In this document: piece after piece, positions 43,905 through 53,151 of the stretch
Layout of the letters: every line of letters begins with the position of its first letter
Numbering within the stretch: position 1 is the first letter of the stretch
From: a candidate division WOR-3 bacterium
GTDB taxonomy: Bacteria > Hydrothermota > Tepidihabitantia > Tepidihabitantales > Tepidihabitantaceae
Reading direction: 5' to 3'
Length of the DNA: 64,000 nt
NCBI GenBank assembly: GCA_024653355.1
Contig: JANLFQ010000001.1
Span: 372,001 to 436,000, forward strand
Translations under genes and position numbers: made by a program
Notes under the pieces: generated by a model
What the model saw: the letters and a program-made list of their open reading frames with translations, nothing else
What the model was told of the DNA's origin: nothing
The model's database searches: none

Positions 43905-44797
43905 TTTCTTCTCCTCCTTGTAGCAAAGAAGGCGATATTGCCAATCACGATAAAAGCCATAATCGCCAGATGAGCAGCGGTTTGAGAGGACATCGCTTCG
44001 GTTCCGCGATTACGCAATGCCCAGTCCATACCATTTTTTTCCATTCTTTGAGCGACGAGTTGCTCATATTCAGCGGCTCCTTTCATTCCGGCAAGCATGC
44101 CGATGAATTGGCCGGAGTTGACATAGGGGTAAAAGTCAGCGGCGGAGACGGCGGTGATACCGCAACTTAAATTTACGCCAAACTGAACCTGGGCGTAATT
44201 TATCCAGGAGCGGGGGATCGCTGAGGCGGCAATTGTTACGAGAATGCCGATATCGTCATAATTTTTGATATAGCGCATAATTGGCAGACTTTCGGTGCGA
44301 TTGCCGTAATAATCTACCGGAAACACATTGGTGATACGTTCGCCCATCCCGAGCATTACGGTAAGGACAGGGGTTGTCCAGCCCCAGAACACATAGTCTT
44401 CACCATAGATAACAGAGTCTTCATGAGTTCGGGCATTAGTGTTAAATTCGGTAGTTACCTGCTGAATCGCTTCTTCTGCCAATCCCAGTCCATAAACCGA
44501 AATTGCGAGTAGTCCGACACGGCGTTTTTGGGCAAATGCATGGCGCATTAAGGCAACAACCATGGGTTGAAGTTCGGCTCGGGTGTCGGGAGTGAAGTCT
44601 ACAGAAATCGCCAGTGCTTTGTTTTCCGGCATTGTGTCGATATAGTTAAAAAGTTTTTCCACCGTTGGGGAAGGTTGGGGCTGAATTTTAAACGGGAAAA
44701 GCAACGGTATCATTACCACTAACCATAAAACGAGGTAAATCCAGCGCCGGTCAATTTTCTGCAGTCTGATGAGAATGTTTTCGCGGTTCGTGCTCAT
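43901..44797 (-). CDS. Bitopic membrane protein with extracytoplasmic domain, DUF6754 cluster (third gene)
   Basis: 298 aa. One transmembrane helix near residues 19-36, an alpha/beta extracytoplasmic domain (NKALAISVDFTPDTRAELQPM, KRRVGLLAISVYG, DDIGILVTIAASAIPRSW) and a second helix near 273-292 followed by a basic tail. The alternating strands and helices suggest a Rossmann-like sensor or scaffold domain. No family recognised. ATG overlaps the second gene's stop by 4 nt. Confidence 0.75.
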   Translation of the reverse strand: MSTNRENILIRLQKIDRRWIYLVLWLVVMIPLLFPFKIQPQPSPTVEKLFNYIDTMPENKALAISVDFTPDTRAELQPMVVALMRHAFAQKRRVGLLAISVYGLGLAEEAIQQVTTEFNTNARTHEDSVIYGEDYVFWGWTTPVLTVMLGMGERITNVFPVDYYGNRTESLPIMRYIKNYDDIGILVTIAASAIPRSWINYAQVQFGVNLSCGITAVSAADFYPYVNSGQFIGMLAGMKGAAEYEQLVAQRMEKNGMDWALRNRGTEAMSSQTAAHLAIMAFIVIGNIAFFATRRRRK

Positions 44798-45462
44798 TTT
44801 CCGCCTCCGCCCAGCCAGCCCCGTTCGATACCGAGGATAATTTTTAATGAGGTGGCAAAGATGCCTAATTCGACGCCGAACAGGATACCGCGTTTAGAAG
44901 CGGTATTGGGTACGGCGAGAATCCATTCGGCGAAAGCGGGTAGTTCGCGATGAATTAGTCTGCCGAGTGGGACCGCACCAAGCATCATAATGAAAGCGGC
45001 AAGCAGCAGCAGAGTGGCTTCAAGGTTTCGAGCCCGGAAGGCACGATAAGCAGCAGAAGACATAAAAAATGCTAAAAGAGAAAACATTGTTGCCGCCAGG
45101 GGAACCATCATATTGGAATAAATTGTTTGAATATGGAAGGAAAAGTTACCCAGTCGTGTCGGTAAAACGCCGGGTCGGGCGAGGTCAATGCCGCCAAACA
45201 AGCCGATAATTGCAGTAATAACAAGGGCGATAAGGGTAATGTAGCTGTATTGCCAGAACTGGGCTTTTCGCTGAATTTTTATCAGGTGGTGTTGAACTAT
45301 TGACCCGACACCGAGCACAAGACTGAAAGCGGCGATGATGCGCTGTACATCGTTACGCATAATCTCATCGGCACTGCGAATTGCTGGATAAGGGACGAAA
45401 AAGGCAACGGCACCAAATATGCCGGTGATAAGGACAATCAGCAGGGGAATTCGGCGTTGCAT
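44794..45462 (-). CDS. Polytopic membrane protein of the DUF6754 cluster (second gene)
   Basis: 222 aa with about six transmembrane helices (starting at residue 6, 42, 72, 112, 148 and 190, approximately). A loop between helices 3 and 4 contains GVLPTRLGNFSFHIQTIYSNMM. Ends in a Gly-rich cytoplasmic tail. No motif pointing to a function. GGAGG precedes the ATG; 8 nt after the DUF6754 gene. Confidence 0.75.
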   Translation of the reverse strand: MQRRIPLLIVLITGIFGAVAFFVPYPAIRSADEIMRNDVQRIIAAFSLVLGVGSIVQHHLIKIQRKAQFWQYSYITLIALVITAIIGLFGGIDLARPGVLPTRLGNFSFHIQTIYSNMMVPLAATMFSLLAFFMSSAAYRAFRARNLEATLLLLAAFIMMLGAVPLGRLIHRELPAFAEWILAVPNTASKRGILFGVELGIFATSLKIILGIERGWLGGGGK

Positions 45463-45470
45463 AATACCTC

Positions 45471-46553
45471 CTAAAACCAGTTAAGAACGGGTAGGTTGAA
45501 ACTGAGGGCGAGCAGGGACATAAGAACGATGACGGCTGTGATTAAAGCCTTTGAGTAGTCCTGACCTTTGATTGCTCCGAGCAGCAGTGGCTCGCGTGAA
45601 ATATAGGCGCTGGCGGCATAAAGTTCTTCGCCAATAAGGGTGTAATCGCAGGCGGTGATAAAGAATGGCAACTGGGCGATGGCATCGGTTCCGGCAATCT
45701 GAATTGCACCGGTTGCGGCACCGGTTTCGGCAAGGATTAGAGATTCAGCCCAGAACATTCCAATTAGAAAGTTGGTGGCAGGTTTCTCCCTGGTCATAAT
45801 ACCATCAACGGCAGCGGCGAATGCGAATTGCTGGTCGGTAACGAAGAATACAATATCCTGATGGAAGGCGTCGGGGCGGCCAGCAGCTGTGTACGATTCT
45901 TTGACAACTTCTCGGGCTACGGTATAAACAATCGGGTCGCTGGTAGGCACAATTAAAGGGGTACCAAACTGAGCGGTCTTTTTTGCGACTTCGCCCAAGA
46001 TGTTTAATGAAGCGATGGTGGCGACATCGCTCACCGTTGAGAGTCCGGGAACATACAATGTTGCCCGCCCCATTTCTGTTGCTCTTCCCAACGCTTCTTC
46101 AACCGCATCCAATCCGGTGATACGGCGGATAAAAAGGGAACGGTCTTTTTTTGCCCGGTTGATAAAATAGACGAAAATTATACTTAATACGATAGTTCCA
46201 ATTAGTGCCGGCAGCGTGGATTTGTCAAACCATTGCGGGGTAGCAATGGCGTACGGGGACGGTTCAGATTCGATAATTTCTGTTTCTGATGTGGCGAGGA
46301 TTTTGTAGCGATAGGGCACATTGTTTTGTGCCTCATCGTCAACATAACGGGCAGTGAGCCTGCCAACAAATGCGAGTGTTTCCCACTCTTCATCCCCTTG
46401 CTTTTGTCGCAGCACCCGATAACTGAGTACTGCGGTGTCCGGTGATTTCTGCCAGGTAACAAGGAGTTTGCCGCCTTCATCATTAGGGACATCGCAGACC
46501 CTGATGTTACTTGGCGGTAAAATCGAGGCGAAATAAAACATCAAAAACCACAT
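45471..46553 (-). CDS. Fibronectin type III-DUF6754 membrane protein (first gene of cluster)
   Basis: 360 aa from ATG 46553; a TTG 12 codons upstream coincides with the -35 box of its promoter and is unlikely. N-terminal hydrophobic signal (MWFLMFYFASILPP), a fibronectin type III domain (about 13-102, with LLVTWQKSPDTAVLSYRVLRQ and PYRYKILATSE), a membrane helix near 112-132, then the cytosolic DUF6754 region (RATLYVPGLSTVSDVATIASLNILGEVA, ATNFLIGMFWAESLILAETGA) and a final helix near 335-355. Role unknown. Confidence 0.8.
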   Translation of the reverse strand: MWFLMFYFASILPPSNIRVCDVPNDEGGKLLVTWQKSPDTAVLSYRVLRQKQGDEEWETLAFVGRLTARYVDDEAQNNVPYRYKILATSETEIIESEPSPYAIATPQWFDKSTLPALIGTIVLSIIFVYFINRAKKDRSLFIRRITGLDAVEEALGRATEMGRATLYVPGLSTVSDVATIASLNILGEVAKKTAQFGTPLIVPTSDPIVYTVAREVVKESYTAAGRPDAFHQDIVFFVTDQQFAFAAAVDGIMTREKPATNFLIGMFWAESLILAETGAATGAIQIAGTDAIAQLPFFITACDYTLIGEELYAASAYISREPLLLGAIKGQDYSKALITAVIVLMSLLALSFNLPVLNWF

Positions 46554-46561
46554 TAAAAGTG

Positions 46562-46589
46562 AGTTTATGGCAAATTGATTAACAGTCAA
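46562..46589 (-). promoter_or_regulatory. Promoter for the DUF6754 cluster, near-leaderless
   Basis: Reverse strand TTGACT (46584-46589), 16-nt spacer, TAAACT (46562-46567); the ATG at 46553 follows the -10 by 8 nt with no Shine-Dalgarno. Confidence 0.5.
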
Positions 46590-46627
46590 GCAAGAAGTTT
46601 AAAATAATGATTAATTTTTTTGTTTAA

Positions 46628-49600
46628 TCAGGTTTCGGTAGGTACCGGCGCGATGCGTAAAATGCTGGTGAACACAAGGAAGGTCTTTACCTTTTTATCC
46701 GGATACATTGCGGTTACCGCAGCAGCGTAATGTTTAAGTTGGAGGTCGTAATACTCCTGAATCAGACCGGGGATTTCTTTTTCTCTTACGGGGAAAGTTT
46801 TGTAATCATACACTCGCACCTCATCGGGCAGAACAATCAGTCGGTCAATGCGACAGTTCCAGATGGTGTCGTCCTTTTGATACATCAGAGGCAGTTCGGC
46901 AAATGAGTCGGGTTGCGGTTTGATAATTTCCCAGAGCGGTGATTTTTTAATGCGGTTAATGTGCTTTATTACAGTCTGCGTTAGTTCATCTAAACGGTCA
47001 GGCGAAATAGGATTTTGGTTGAGCAAACGCACGATTTCTTGCTTCAATGTGGGGTGTTCAGGCGTCAATTGGTTGTTTGAGAAGAGTTCAAAGAGGCGAT
47101 GAAAAACATCCCCCAGTACGATTGCCTCAGGATGGTGACGGTAGTGGTCGCGAGGGGTGTAACGGGTTACCGAACGAACTTGGGGTATGGTAACCGGTTG
47201 CACGGGACCCTTTTTGAGCACGGGCGGCGATTCCTCTTTTGTTTTTAGAACGGGCAAAACTGGTTCAGGAATGGTTGTGGCGTTAACACAATAGACATTG
47301 TTGATATCAGCATTTGTCAACTTAAACCGTTCTGCATCGAAACATAGTCCGAGATGTTTTTTAAGCCAATCAAGTTTCGTTTTTTCTTTTTCATCGTTGT
47401 TGGCGTTTGGCTGCCAGATTCCAGTGAGAAAGAGACCATCACGGGCACGGGTACAGGCGACATAGAAAACACGCTTTTCCTCCTCGATTTGCTTTTCGAG
47501 AAAGGTTAGGAAAACCGGGTGGCCTTTGCGAATTTTATTGTCAGGAAGATAAAAAGCCTGTGCTTCCACGACGCCCTGTTCGTTTACAGTTTCGTTGATA
47601 ATCAATTTTTCTTTAGAACTGTTTTGGGACAAAATCTCCTCATGCAGTCCGGGATGGAATACGATGGGAAACTGCAACCCCTTTGCGGCGTGTACGGTCA
47701 TTATTTGCACGACATCCATCCCGCTAATCGTGACATCGGCGCGCGCCTCATCTTTATCATTAAGTTCAAGGAATTTCTTGATACGGTAGGGGTTGATGCC
47801 ATCCAGTTCCATATTTTGAATAATCTGAAGGTACTTTCTGACATTAGCCGCACGCTGCGGTTCCCAGAATTTTTCCCATCCCCTTGTCTGAGTCAGGATT
47901 TGGTCGAGAAGCAAATGTAATGGTTGGTAATTGACGCGGGAAAGGGCGGTGCTCAGGATTTGGACCGCAGTTGCGAGCTCGGCATTATCGGTGGCAAACC
48001 GGCTTATCCGTTCCCAGAGAGTGGGAAGAAAATCTTTATCCGGGTATTGAGCGTTACTTATAACGAGCAAATCTTTTTCTTTGATGCTGAATAACGGGCT
48101 GCGCAGGGTAATATAGAGGGCGATGTCATCAACCGGGTCAATAAGAAAAGATGTCAGGGCGGCAAGATAGCGGATTTCAGGTTCCTGATAGAATCCAGTA
48201 CCCCCAACTACGAGAAAGGGAACTTGATAAGCGCGCAGCGCCCTTTCAATCGCATCAAGTTGAGTGCGGCTGCGAATAAGGATGGCGATGTCCTGGTAAC
48301 AACAGGGGCGTGGCGTTTCACTACCGTCGGACTGGCGTTCGTAAATTTGATAACCGGTGTCAATTAGTTCCCGAATGCGCCGGGCAACCGTCCGAGCATC
48401 AAGGTTCCGGCACTCTTGAATCTTTAGTTCCTCTTCAGCGGGGTGGAGAATAATTTCTACTCTGCCCGGGCCGCTTTTCGTACGCTGACAGATAAACGGT
48501 GCGTAACGGGTGCGCCATGCCGTCGCTTTAAGTCCGGGTGCCATTAAACGGGAAAAAAGCGCATTGTTAAAGTCGATTATTGCGGGCAGCGAGCGGTAGT
48601 TATTTTCGAGGGTGATGCGAACAAATCTTTCTTTCCCCAGCCAGTTTTCCAATCTCTCTGCCGCCTTTGTGAACACTTCCACATTGGCGCCTCGAAATAG
48701 ATAAATTGACTGTTTGTCATCACCGACGATAAAGATTGTTGGGACAACACCCTTAGCGGCTTTGGCACCTTCGCCCGAACGCCACTCCTCGGTTAATTTG
48801 TCAATTATTTCCCATTGGAGATAAGATGTGTCCTGAAATTCATCAACAAGGATATGGTCGGTACGTTCATCAAAAACGTAGAGGATATTTTGCCACTCGT
48901 CATGGTGGCTGATAAGGTTTAAGGCGAGCAGTTCCATATCGTCATAGTCGACCTGTCCTAATTCCTGTTTAACTTTTTCGTAAGCTTTAAGGAAAATTTC
49001 CCGAAATAGCCAGAACTGTTGTTCAAACTGGTCCTGGACAAGAGTGTTGAGCAACAACCGTCGGTAGCGAGCCATCAATTGTGCCCATTTTTGTTCTTCA
49101 GAAGAGAATCCACGACGGCGCGGCTCATCACCCGAAGTTAAGAATACAGATTTGTACCTTTCCAGATGTCGCCAGGTGCATTCAATTGTTTCCGGGGTAA
49201 AGTTGTCCGGGAAAAGGATTTTGTAATTATCAATTTGGTCTTTGCCGACCGGATGGTTTTTTAATTGATAGGCAAGTTCGGCAATTTCCTGTTCGCTTTC
49301 TTTTGGGATGGTAATGCGGCGCAAAGCGGTGCGCCGTTTAAAGAGGCGGTCAAAAAGTTCCGCCAGTTCATTCCAGTTTTGTTTCGTTTCGGTGGTTATC
49401 AGGTCAAGGAGTAACCGGTACTCTTTTGAATCGATATTTTCTTCGGCGATTTTCATCAGGGTGTCGTACTTGGTTTGTTGCCATAAAGAGTCCGAATCGG
49501 TAAGCGCTTGAGGATTGGGGTCCATATCAAGGAGATGGGCAAATCGGCGTACGAGTGAGAAACAGAAGGAGTGAATCGTTGAAATTCGCAGTTTCAAGAT

Positions 49601-49819
49601 GTTGTCGCGCAGGAGTTGAGAAAGTTGCGGGTCGGTCTCTGCCGCCTTTTTTAGAATCCGTTCTTTCATTTCGGTTGCCGCTTTATCGGTAAAGGTTATG
49701 GTAAGAATCCGTTCTGGTGGGACATTTTGCCTGAGCAGTTGAATGTACCGTTCGCTCAATTGTTCGGTTTTACCCGAACCGGCTGGCGCAAAAACGACTT
49801 TGCTCTGAAGTCCACTCAT
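46628..49819 (-). CDS. addA: AddA-type UvrD-family helicase-nuclease (RecB-like)
   Basis: 1063 aa. Superfamily 1A helicase motifs: Q/Walker A VFAPAGSGKTEQLS (residues 9-22), Ia TITFTDKAATEMKERI, II HILVDEFQDTSYLQ, III FIVGDDKQSIYLFRGANVEVF, V/VI IMTVHAAKGLQFPIVF and RVFYVACTRARDGLFL. A C-terminal RecB-type nuclease shows CRIDRLIV and VYDYKTFP. With AddB immediately upstream (4-nt overlap) it should resect double-strand breaks for recombination. Named AddA by pairing with AddB. Confidence 0.9.
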   Translation of the reverse strand: MSGLQSKVVFAPAGSGKTEQLSERYIQLLRQNVPPERILTITFTDKAATEMKERILKKAAETDPQLSQLLRDNILKLRISTIHSFCFSLVRRFAHLLDMDPNPQALTDSDSLWQQTKYDTLMKIAEENIDSKEYRLLLDLITTETKQNWNELAELFDRLFKRRTALRRITIPKESEQEIAELAYQLKNHPVGKDQIDNYKILFPDNFTPETIECTWRHLERYKSVFLTSGDEPRRRGFSSEEQKWAQLMARYRRLLLNTLVQDQFEQQFWLFREIFLKAYEKVKQELGQVDYDDMELLALNLISHHDEWQNILYVFDERTDHILVDEFQDTSYLQWEIIDKLTEEWRSGEGAKAAKGVVPTIFIVGDDKQSIYLFRGANVEVFTKAAERLENWLGKERFVRITLENNYRSLPAIIDFNNALFSRLMAPGLKATAWRTRYAPFICQRTKSGPGRVEIILHPAEEELKIQECRNLDARTVARRIRELIDTGYQIYERQSDGSETPRPCCYQDIAILIRSRTQLDAIERALRAYQVPFLVVGGTGFYQEPEIRYLAALTSFLIDPVDDIALYITLRSPLFSIKEKDLLVISNAQYPDKDFLPTLWERISRFATDNAELATAVQILSTALSRVNYQPLHLLLDQILTQTRGWEKFWEPQRAANVRKYLQIIQNMELDGINPYRIKKFLELNDKDEARADVTISGMDVVQIMTVHAAKGLQFPIVFHPGLHEEILSQNSSKEKLIINETVNEQGVVEAQAFYLPDNKIRKGHPVFLTFLEKQIEEEKRVFYVACTRARDGLFLTGIWQPNANNDEKEKTKLDWLKKHLGLCFDAERFKLTNADINNVYCVNATTIPEPVLPVLKTKEESPPVLKKGPVQPVTIPQVRSVTRYTPRDHYRHHPEAIVLGDVFHRLFELFSNNQLTPEHPTLKQEIVRLLNQNPISPDRLDELTQTVIKHINRIKKSPLWEIIKPQPDSFAELPLMYQKDDTIWNCRIDRLIVLPDEVRVYDYKTFPVREKEIPGLIQEYYDLQLKHYAAAVTAMYPDKKVKTFLVFTSILRIAPVPTET

Positions 49820-52695
49820 TTAACCCCCATTTTTTCATCCGGTGCCTCTGTCCTGTATCCACAAGTAAATTGAAAGTCGCAGCGCTGACAGATGTTTTTC
49901 TTGCCGGGTTGAGCGAGAAATTTACCATTTCTGATGGCTTCAACGATTTCAATGGTGTTTTGAATTGCCGCCTGAATTAAGTTATCAACGGAAGTTTCTT
50001 CCTTGGCAAGCCAATTGACTTCAGGAGGGTGGAGGTGGTAAAAGCCTATATTGTCGACTCTTTTTTCGTTAAACTCTTTTTGTTCTGATAACAGGTGGGC
50101 ATAAAGTGGCAATTGGAGATGAGTGCGATGTTGTATTACATCATTAGCGGAGATTTGTTCTGAGCCGGTTTTGTAATCGATAATTCGAACCGCCGTGCCG
50201 GATGAGTCAATGCGGTCAATTCGCCCCTTTACCTTAATGTCCTGGCCAATGGTGCCTTTCAGGATAAGTTCAGTTTTAAAAGGGAGAAACCCTTCCATGC
50301 GTAACCGCTCTTCTTGCTCAATGAACATTGGCAAAATGTTATTAAAGACCCGGCGGGTTACTTCAGCCCAGAAACGGGGGATTCCGGCATTTTTCAAAAT
50401 CTCGTTGAGTAATTTTTCTGCCTTTGGCTTGAGTTCGTTTAGCGCGGGAACGGTTGTGCTCGAATAAATAAGTTTAAATATGTCGTGGAGCAAAATACCC
50501 CACTGCTGGGCATCAATTACATACTCCGGCTCTGGTGGTATTTCCAGCCCTAAAACATAGTCGAGATAAAAGATAAATGGACACCGTCGAAAACGCTCCA
50601 GGGCGGTGACCGAAATAAAGGATTCAGGACCAAATCGGTGCTTGATAACCTCCTGCGCCTGAGGTTCCGATGAGAAGTCAACCGAGGATGTCATCTGTTC
50701 CAGGGTGACATTGGACAGTTTTCCCAGATAGCGCTGGTGTTCGATTTCTGAGTAGATGACGGTGTTTTCTTCCAGTTGACGGGGGGCGGAAACGGCAATG
50801 CCCGGTTCGATATCCTGCAAGAAGGGTGTGGGAAGAACCGGATTGCCCTCTTGCGTTTCGGGGAAACTGAGAAATGGTAAATTAAGGCTGGAACAGAGCG
50901 TCCGGTGGAAATGGAAGCGCTGCCAGTCCCGATGCCAATCGATGTCGGGCAGACCAAGCTGTTTCCTAATTTTTTCCGGAATGAGCGGGTCCGGTTGATA
51001 GGCACCGGGCAGGGCGTTTTCGGTTAGTCCGGCAAAGTACAAATTGTCCGGTGTAATGCCCAGCAACTCTTCCATTCCGAGAATAGCGACGCCGTGCTGG
51101 TCCGATTCCGGTGTTTTACAACTCAGGGACAGCAATCGGCTGATAATTTTTATAAAGTCGGTGCGGGTTTCTTTGTCCCCCCCGAAATCGGCTTCAAATT
51201 CAACAATGGTGTCAAGGATGTCGTACAGTTTTTTACGGTCTTCAAGCATTTCTGACCTAACCGTGTCATCGGGCGCGATGTTTGTGCCGTAGTCAACAGT
51301 TTCGAGGAACTGTTTGAGGCGGTGCGCTTGACTGCCCAGTGTGTCCGCGGGCTCAAGGATTTTTTCTGTAATACCCAGCGCCTGACGAACGCGTTGTTGA
51401 ATCTCGCGCAGGTAACGGGTTTCCGGGCTGGTTTCATCTAACTCCTCGGCTCTTATTATCCGTTCGGCGATGTTGTGCCAGTTCGCGCGGCCTTTAATTA
51501 TGCCAGCCCGGCGCGAAATGGTGTTAAGCATCTGGGCGGCGCGCTGCCGCCGGTCAATTCCGGAATCGGGGACGGTTGGGTTCGAATCGTCGGAAAGGCG
51601 CAACAAACCAGGGAAAAAGGGGGACGAGAATGCGGCGGTTGTCGCAACCCGTTCGTAGTCGGTGTTCAGCGCATTAAGTAGTTCGAGCACGGCAATTATC
51701 ATCGGTGCAGAAGCAAGGGGTGATTCAGGATAGATGGTAAAAGGAATCTCGTACTGCCGGAAGATGCGGTTGGCAAGCGGTGCGTATTCGTTAAGGCGAG
51801 GAAAGACGACATAGGTGTTTTTTAATCCCGACCTTTCTGCTTGAATGCGCAAATGGCGGCAGATTCCGGTAACTTCATCTTCGGCGGTAGGGAAACGCCA
51901 TATGGTTGGTGTATTCCCTTTGTTGTTTTCACAGGGCAATGGCTGTGCTGAAAAGCCCGGGTGAGAAAGGATAAAATCGTTAAACACCCGGGCAAGGTTA
52001 TAACCCGGATTGGAGTCTGAGGCACCATAGCCCAGGGCAAGGGTGTGCTCTGCTCTGTCAATCAGCGCGGCAATGATTTCCTTCTCAAGCCGGTTCGGCG
52101 CTACAAAACTGTCAAGGATGAGAACCTTTATTGCCGGGATTTTTTCCAGCAGCCTTGGTGCCTGACTGAGGATGTCTTCACTGTCCCACCAGTTTGATTG
52201 GTCAAGTGCGTGGTTGTAGTCATCCATTATCTGATAAGCCTCAAGAAGACGCTGCAGTACTTTTTCATAGCCAGCGAATATGTCCATTCCCTTTAGCCGT
52301 TCGGGCAGGACGGCTTGTTCTTCAGGGGAAAGATGGCGTTTAAGTTCGGTGATGAATTTAGCCACCACCTGAGCATAGCCAATTGTAACTTTTTTGTTTT
52401 TGCGCAGGAAAAGTTGTCTTACCAGTAAAGGTTTTAACTCTTCAGGAAAGGGCCGCTTGTTACCGTACTCGCTGGCGAGTTTCAGGGCAAACTGGCGCAG
52501 GGTAAAGAACGCCGGGGGGATAAATGCTTGTTTACCATAAATCCGGGCGAAAAGCACCTGGGTGGCGCGCAGTTTGCGCGGACTGGGGGTAAAGTAAAAT
52601 ATCTGATGGGGTTGGGTTCCGGTTTTAAGCGCCGTTTTCAGGAGGTGTTCGGTACCGTTGTAAGAGGAAAATGGAATAAGGTATAAGTGGCGCAT
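49816..52695 (-). CDS. addB: AddB-type PD-(D/E)XK nuclease subunit
   Basis: 959 aa. The N terminus follows the helicase-like fold of AddB but has no Walker A lysine motif, so it is probably ATPase-dead. The C-terminal nuclease (about residues 690-950) has GILLHDIF, KGRIDRIDSSG, RIIDYKTGSEQ and LQLPLYAHLL. Four cysteines place an AddB-type Fe-S cluster: one in FRRCPFIFYLDY and three in CQRCDFQFTC. Partner of AddA, whose start overlaps its stop. 36 nt downstream of the small basic gene. Confidence 0.9.
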   Translation of the reverse strand: MRHLYLIPFSSYNGTEHLLKTALKTGTQPHQIFYFTPSPRKLRATQVLFARIYGKQAFIPPAFFTLRQFALKLASEYGNKRPFPEELKPLLVRQLFLRKNKKVTIGYAQVVAKFITELKRHLSPEEQAVLPERLKGMDIFAGYEKVLQRLLEAYQIMDDYNHALDQSNWWDSEDILSQAPRLLEKIPAIKVLILDSFVAPNRLEKEIIAALIDRAEHTLALGYGASDSNPGYNLARVFNDFILSHPGFSAQPLPCENNKGNTPTIWRFPTAEDEVTGICRHLRIQAERSGLKNTYVVFPRLNEYAPLANRIFRQYEIPFTIYPESPLASAPMIIAVLELLNALNTDYERVATTAAFSSPFFPGLLRLSDDSNPTVPDSGIDRRQRAAQMLNTISRRAGIIKGRANWHNIAERIIRAEELDETSPETRYLREIQQRVRQALGITEKILEPADTLGSQAHRLKQFLETVDYGTNIAPDDTVRSEMLEDRKKLYDILDTIVEFEADFGGDKETRTDFIKIISRLLSLSCKTPESDQHGVAILGMEELLGITPDNLYFAGLTENALPGAYQPDPLIPEKIRKQLGLPDIDWHRDWQRFHFHRTLCSSLNLPFLSFPETQEGNPVLPTPFLQDIEPGIAVSAPRQLEENTVIYSEIEHQRYLGKLSNVTLEQMTSSVDFSSEPQAQEVIKHRFGPESFISVTALERFRRCPFIFYLDYVLGLEIPPEPEYVIDAQQWGILLHDIFKLIYSSTTVPALNELKPKAEKLLNEILKNAGIPRFWAEVTRRVFNNILPMFIEQEERLRMEGFLPFKTELILKGTIGQDIKVKGRIDRIDSSGTAVRIIDYKTGSEQISANDVIQHRTHLQLPLYAHLLSEQKEFNEKRVDNIGFYHLHPPEVNWLAKEETSVDNLIQAAIQNTIEIVEAIRNGKFLAQPGKKNICQRCDFQFTCGYRTEAPDEKMGVK

Positions 52696-52731
52696 AACAA
52701 ACGTTGAGGGCAGAGCCCCGAACTGATGTCT

Positions 52732-52842
52732 TTATTGCTGCCGGGATGCTTGCAGTGCCTTTTTACGGGCTTCTTCCCGGCGCCGTTTCTTCAATATCCA
52801 GCGATGACGTAACCGTTTAACCTTCGTTTTGCTTCGCGCCAT
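52732..52842 (-). CDS. Small basic 36-aa protein, unlisted
   Basis: An ORF of 36 codons, ATG 52842, preceded by a perfect AGGAGGATT. The product starts MARSKTKVKRLRHRW and is dominated by Lys/Arg (about half of residues) in a helix-forming pattern, ending QASRQQ. Size and charge are those of the smallest ribosomal or rRNA-binding proteins (bTHX, bS22, the mS38/COX24 kind), but I do not recognise a family. It sits between an EF-Tu-domain-like gene and addB in the asnS unit, 39 and 36 nt from its neighbours. Confidence 0.7.
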   Translation of the reverse strand: MARSKTKVKRLRHRWILKKRRREEARKKALQASRQQ

Positions 52843-52881
52843 AATCCTCCTTTTTTTTAACTTAATAAGAACAAATCAACG

Positions 52882-53139
52882 CTAATCGGTAACTTTGAAA
52901 ACCTCATCATGTTCGTGAACCCGGGCGCTAACCTTCATTCCCGCTTCCTGGCCAATCTCAATCTGGTTTACTGGAGCGTGTTCAATCTGAAGCGATTCGA
53001 CAATCTGGGTATGGTCGGTGGTGTGGCCTTTGATGTGAATTTTGTCACCCACGGCGATTGTTCCATCGGTTGCCTTGACCACGGCGACACCGATTTTGCC
53101 GAAATAGTGGGTGATGACGCCGACTTTTGTTTCCGGCAT
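52882..53139 (-). CDS. Translation elongation factor-like small protein (EF-Tu domain 2-like)
   Basis: 85 aa. VGVITHYFGKIGVAVVKATDGTIAVGDKIHIKG is the beta-barrel fold of translation-factor domain 2, followed by VESLQIEHAPVNQIEIGQEAGMKV, as in the second half of the barrel. No G domain. Similar small proteins and C-terminal tails occur with U32 peptidases. Strong GGAGG before the ATG, 12 nt after asnS. Possible RNA or ribosome contact; function unknown. Confidence 0.82.
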   Translation of the reverse strand: MPETKVGVITHYFGKIGVAVVKATDGTIAVGDKIHIKGHTTDHTQIVESLQIEHAPVNQIEIGQEAGMKVSARVHEHDEVFKVTD

Positions 53140-53151
53140 TTTGACCTCCTT

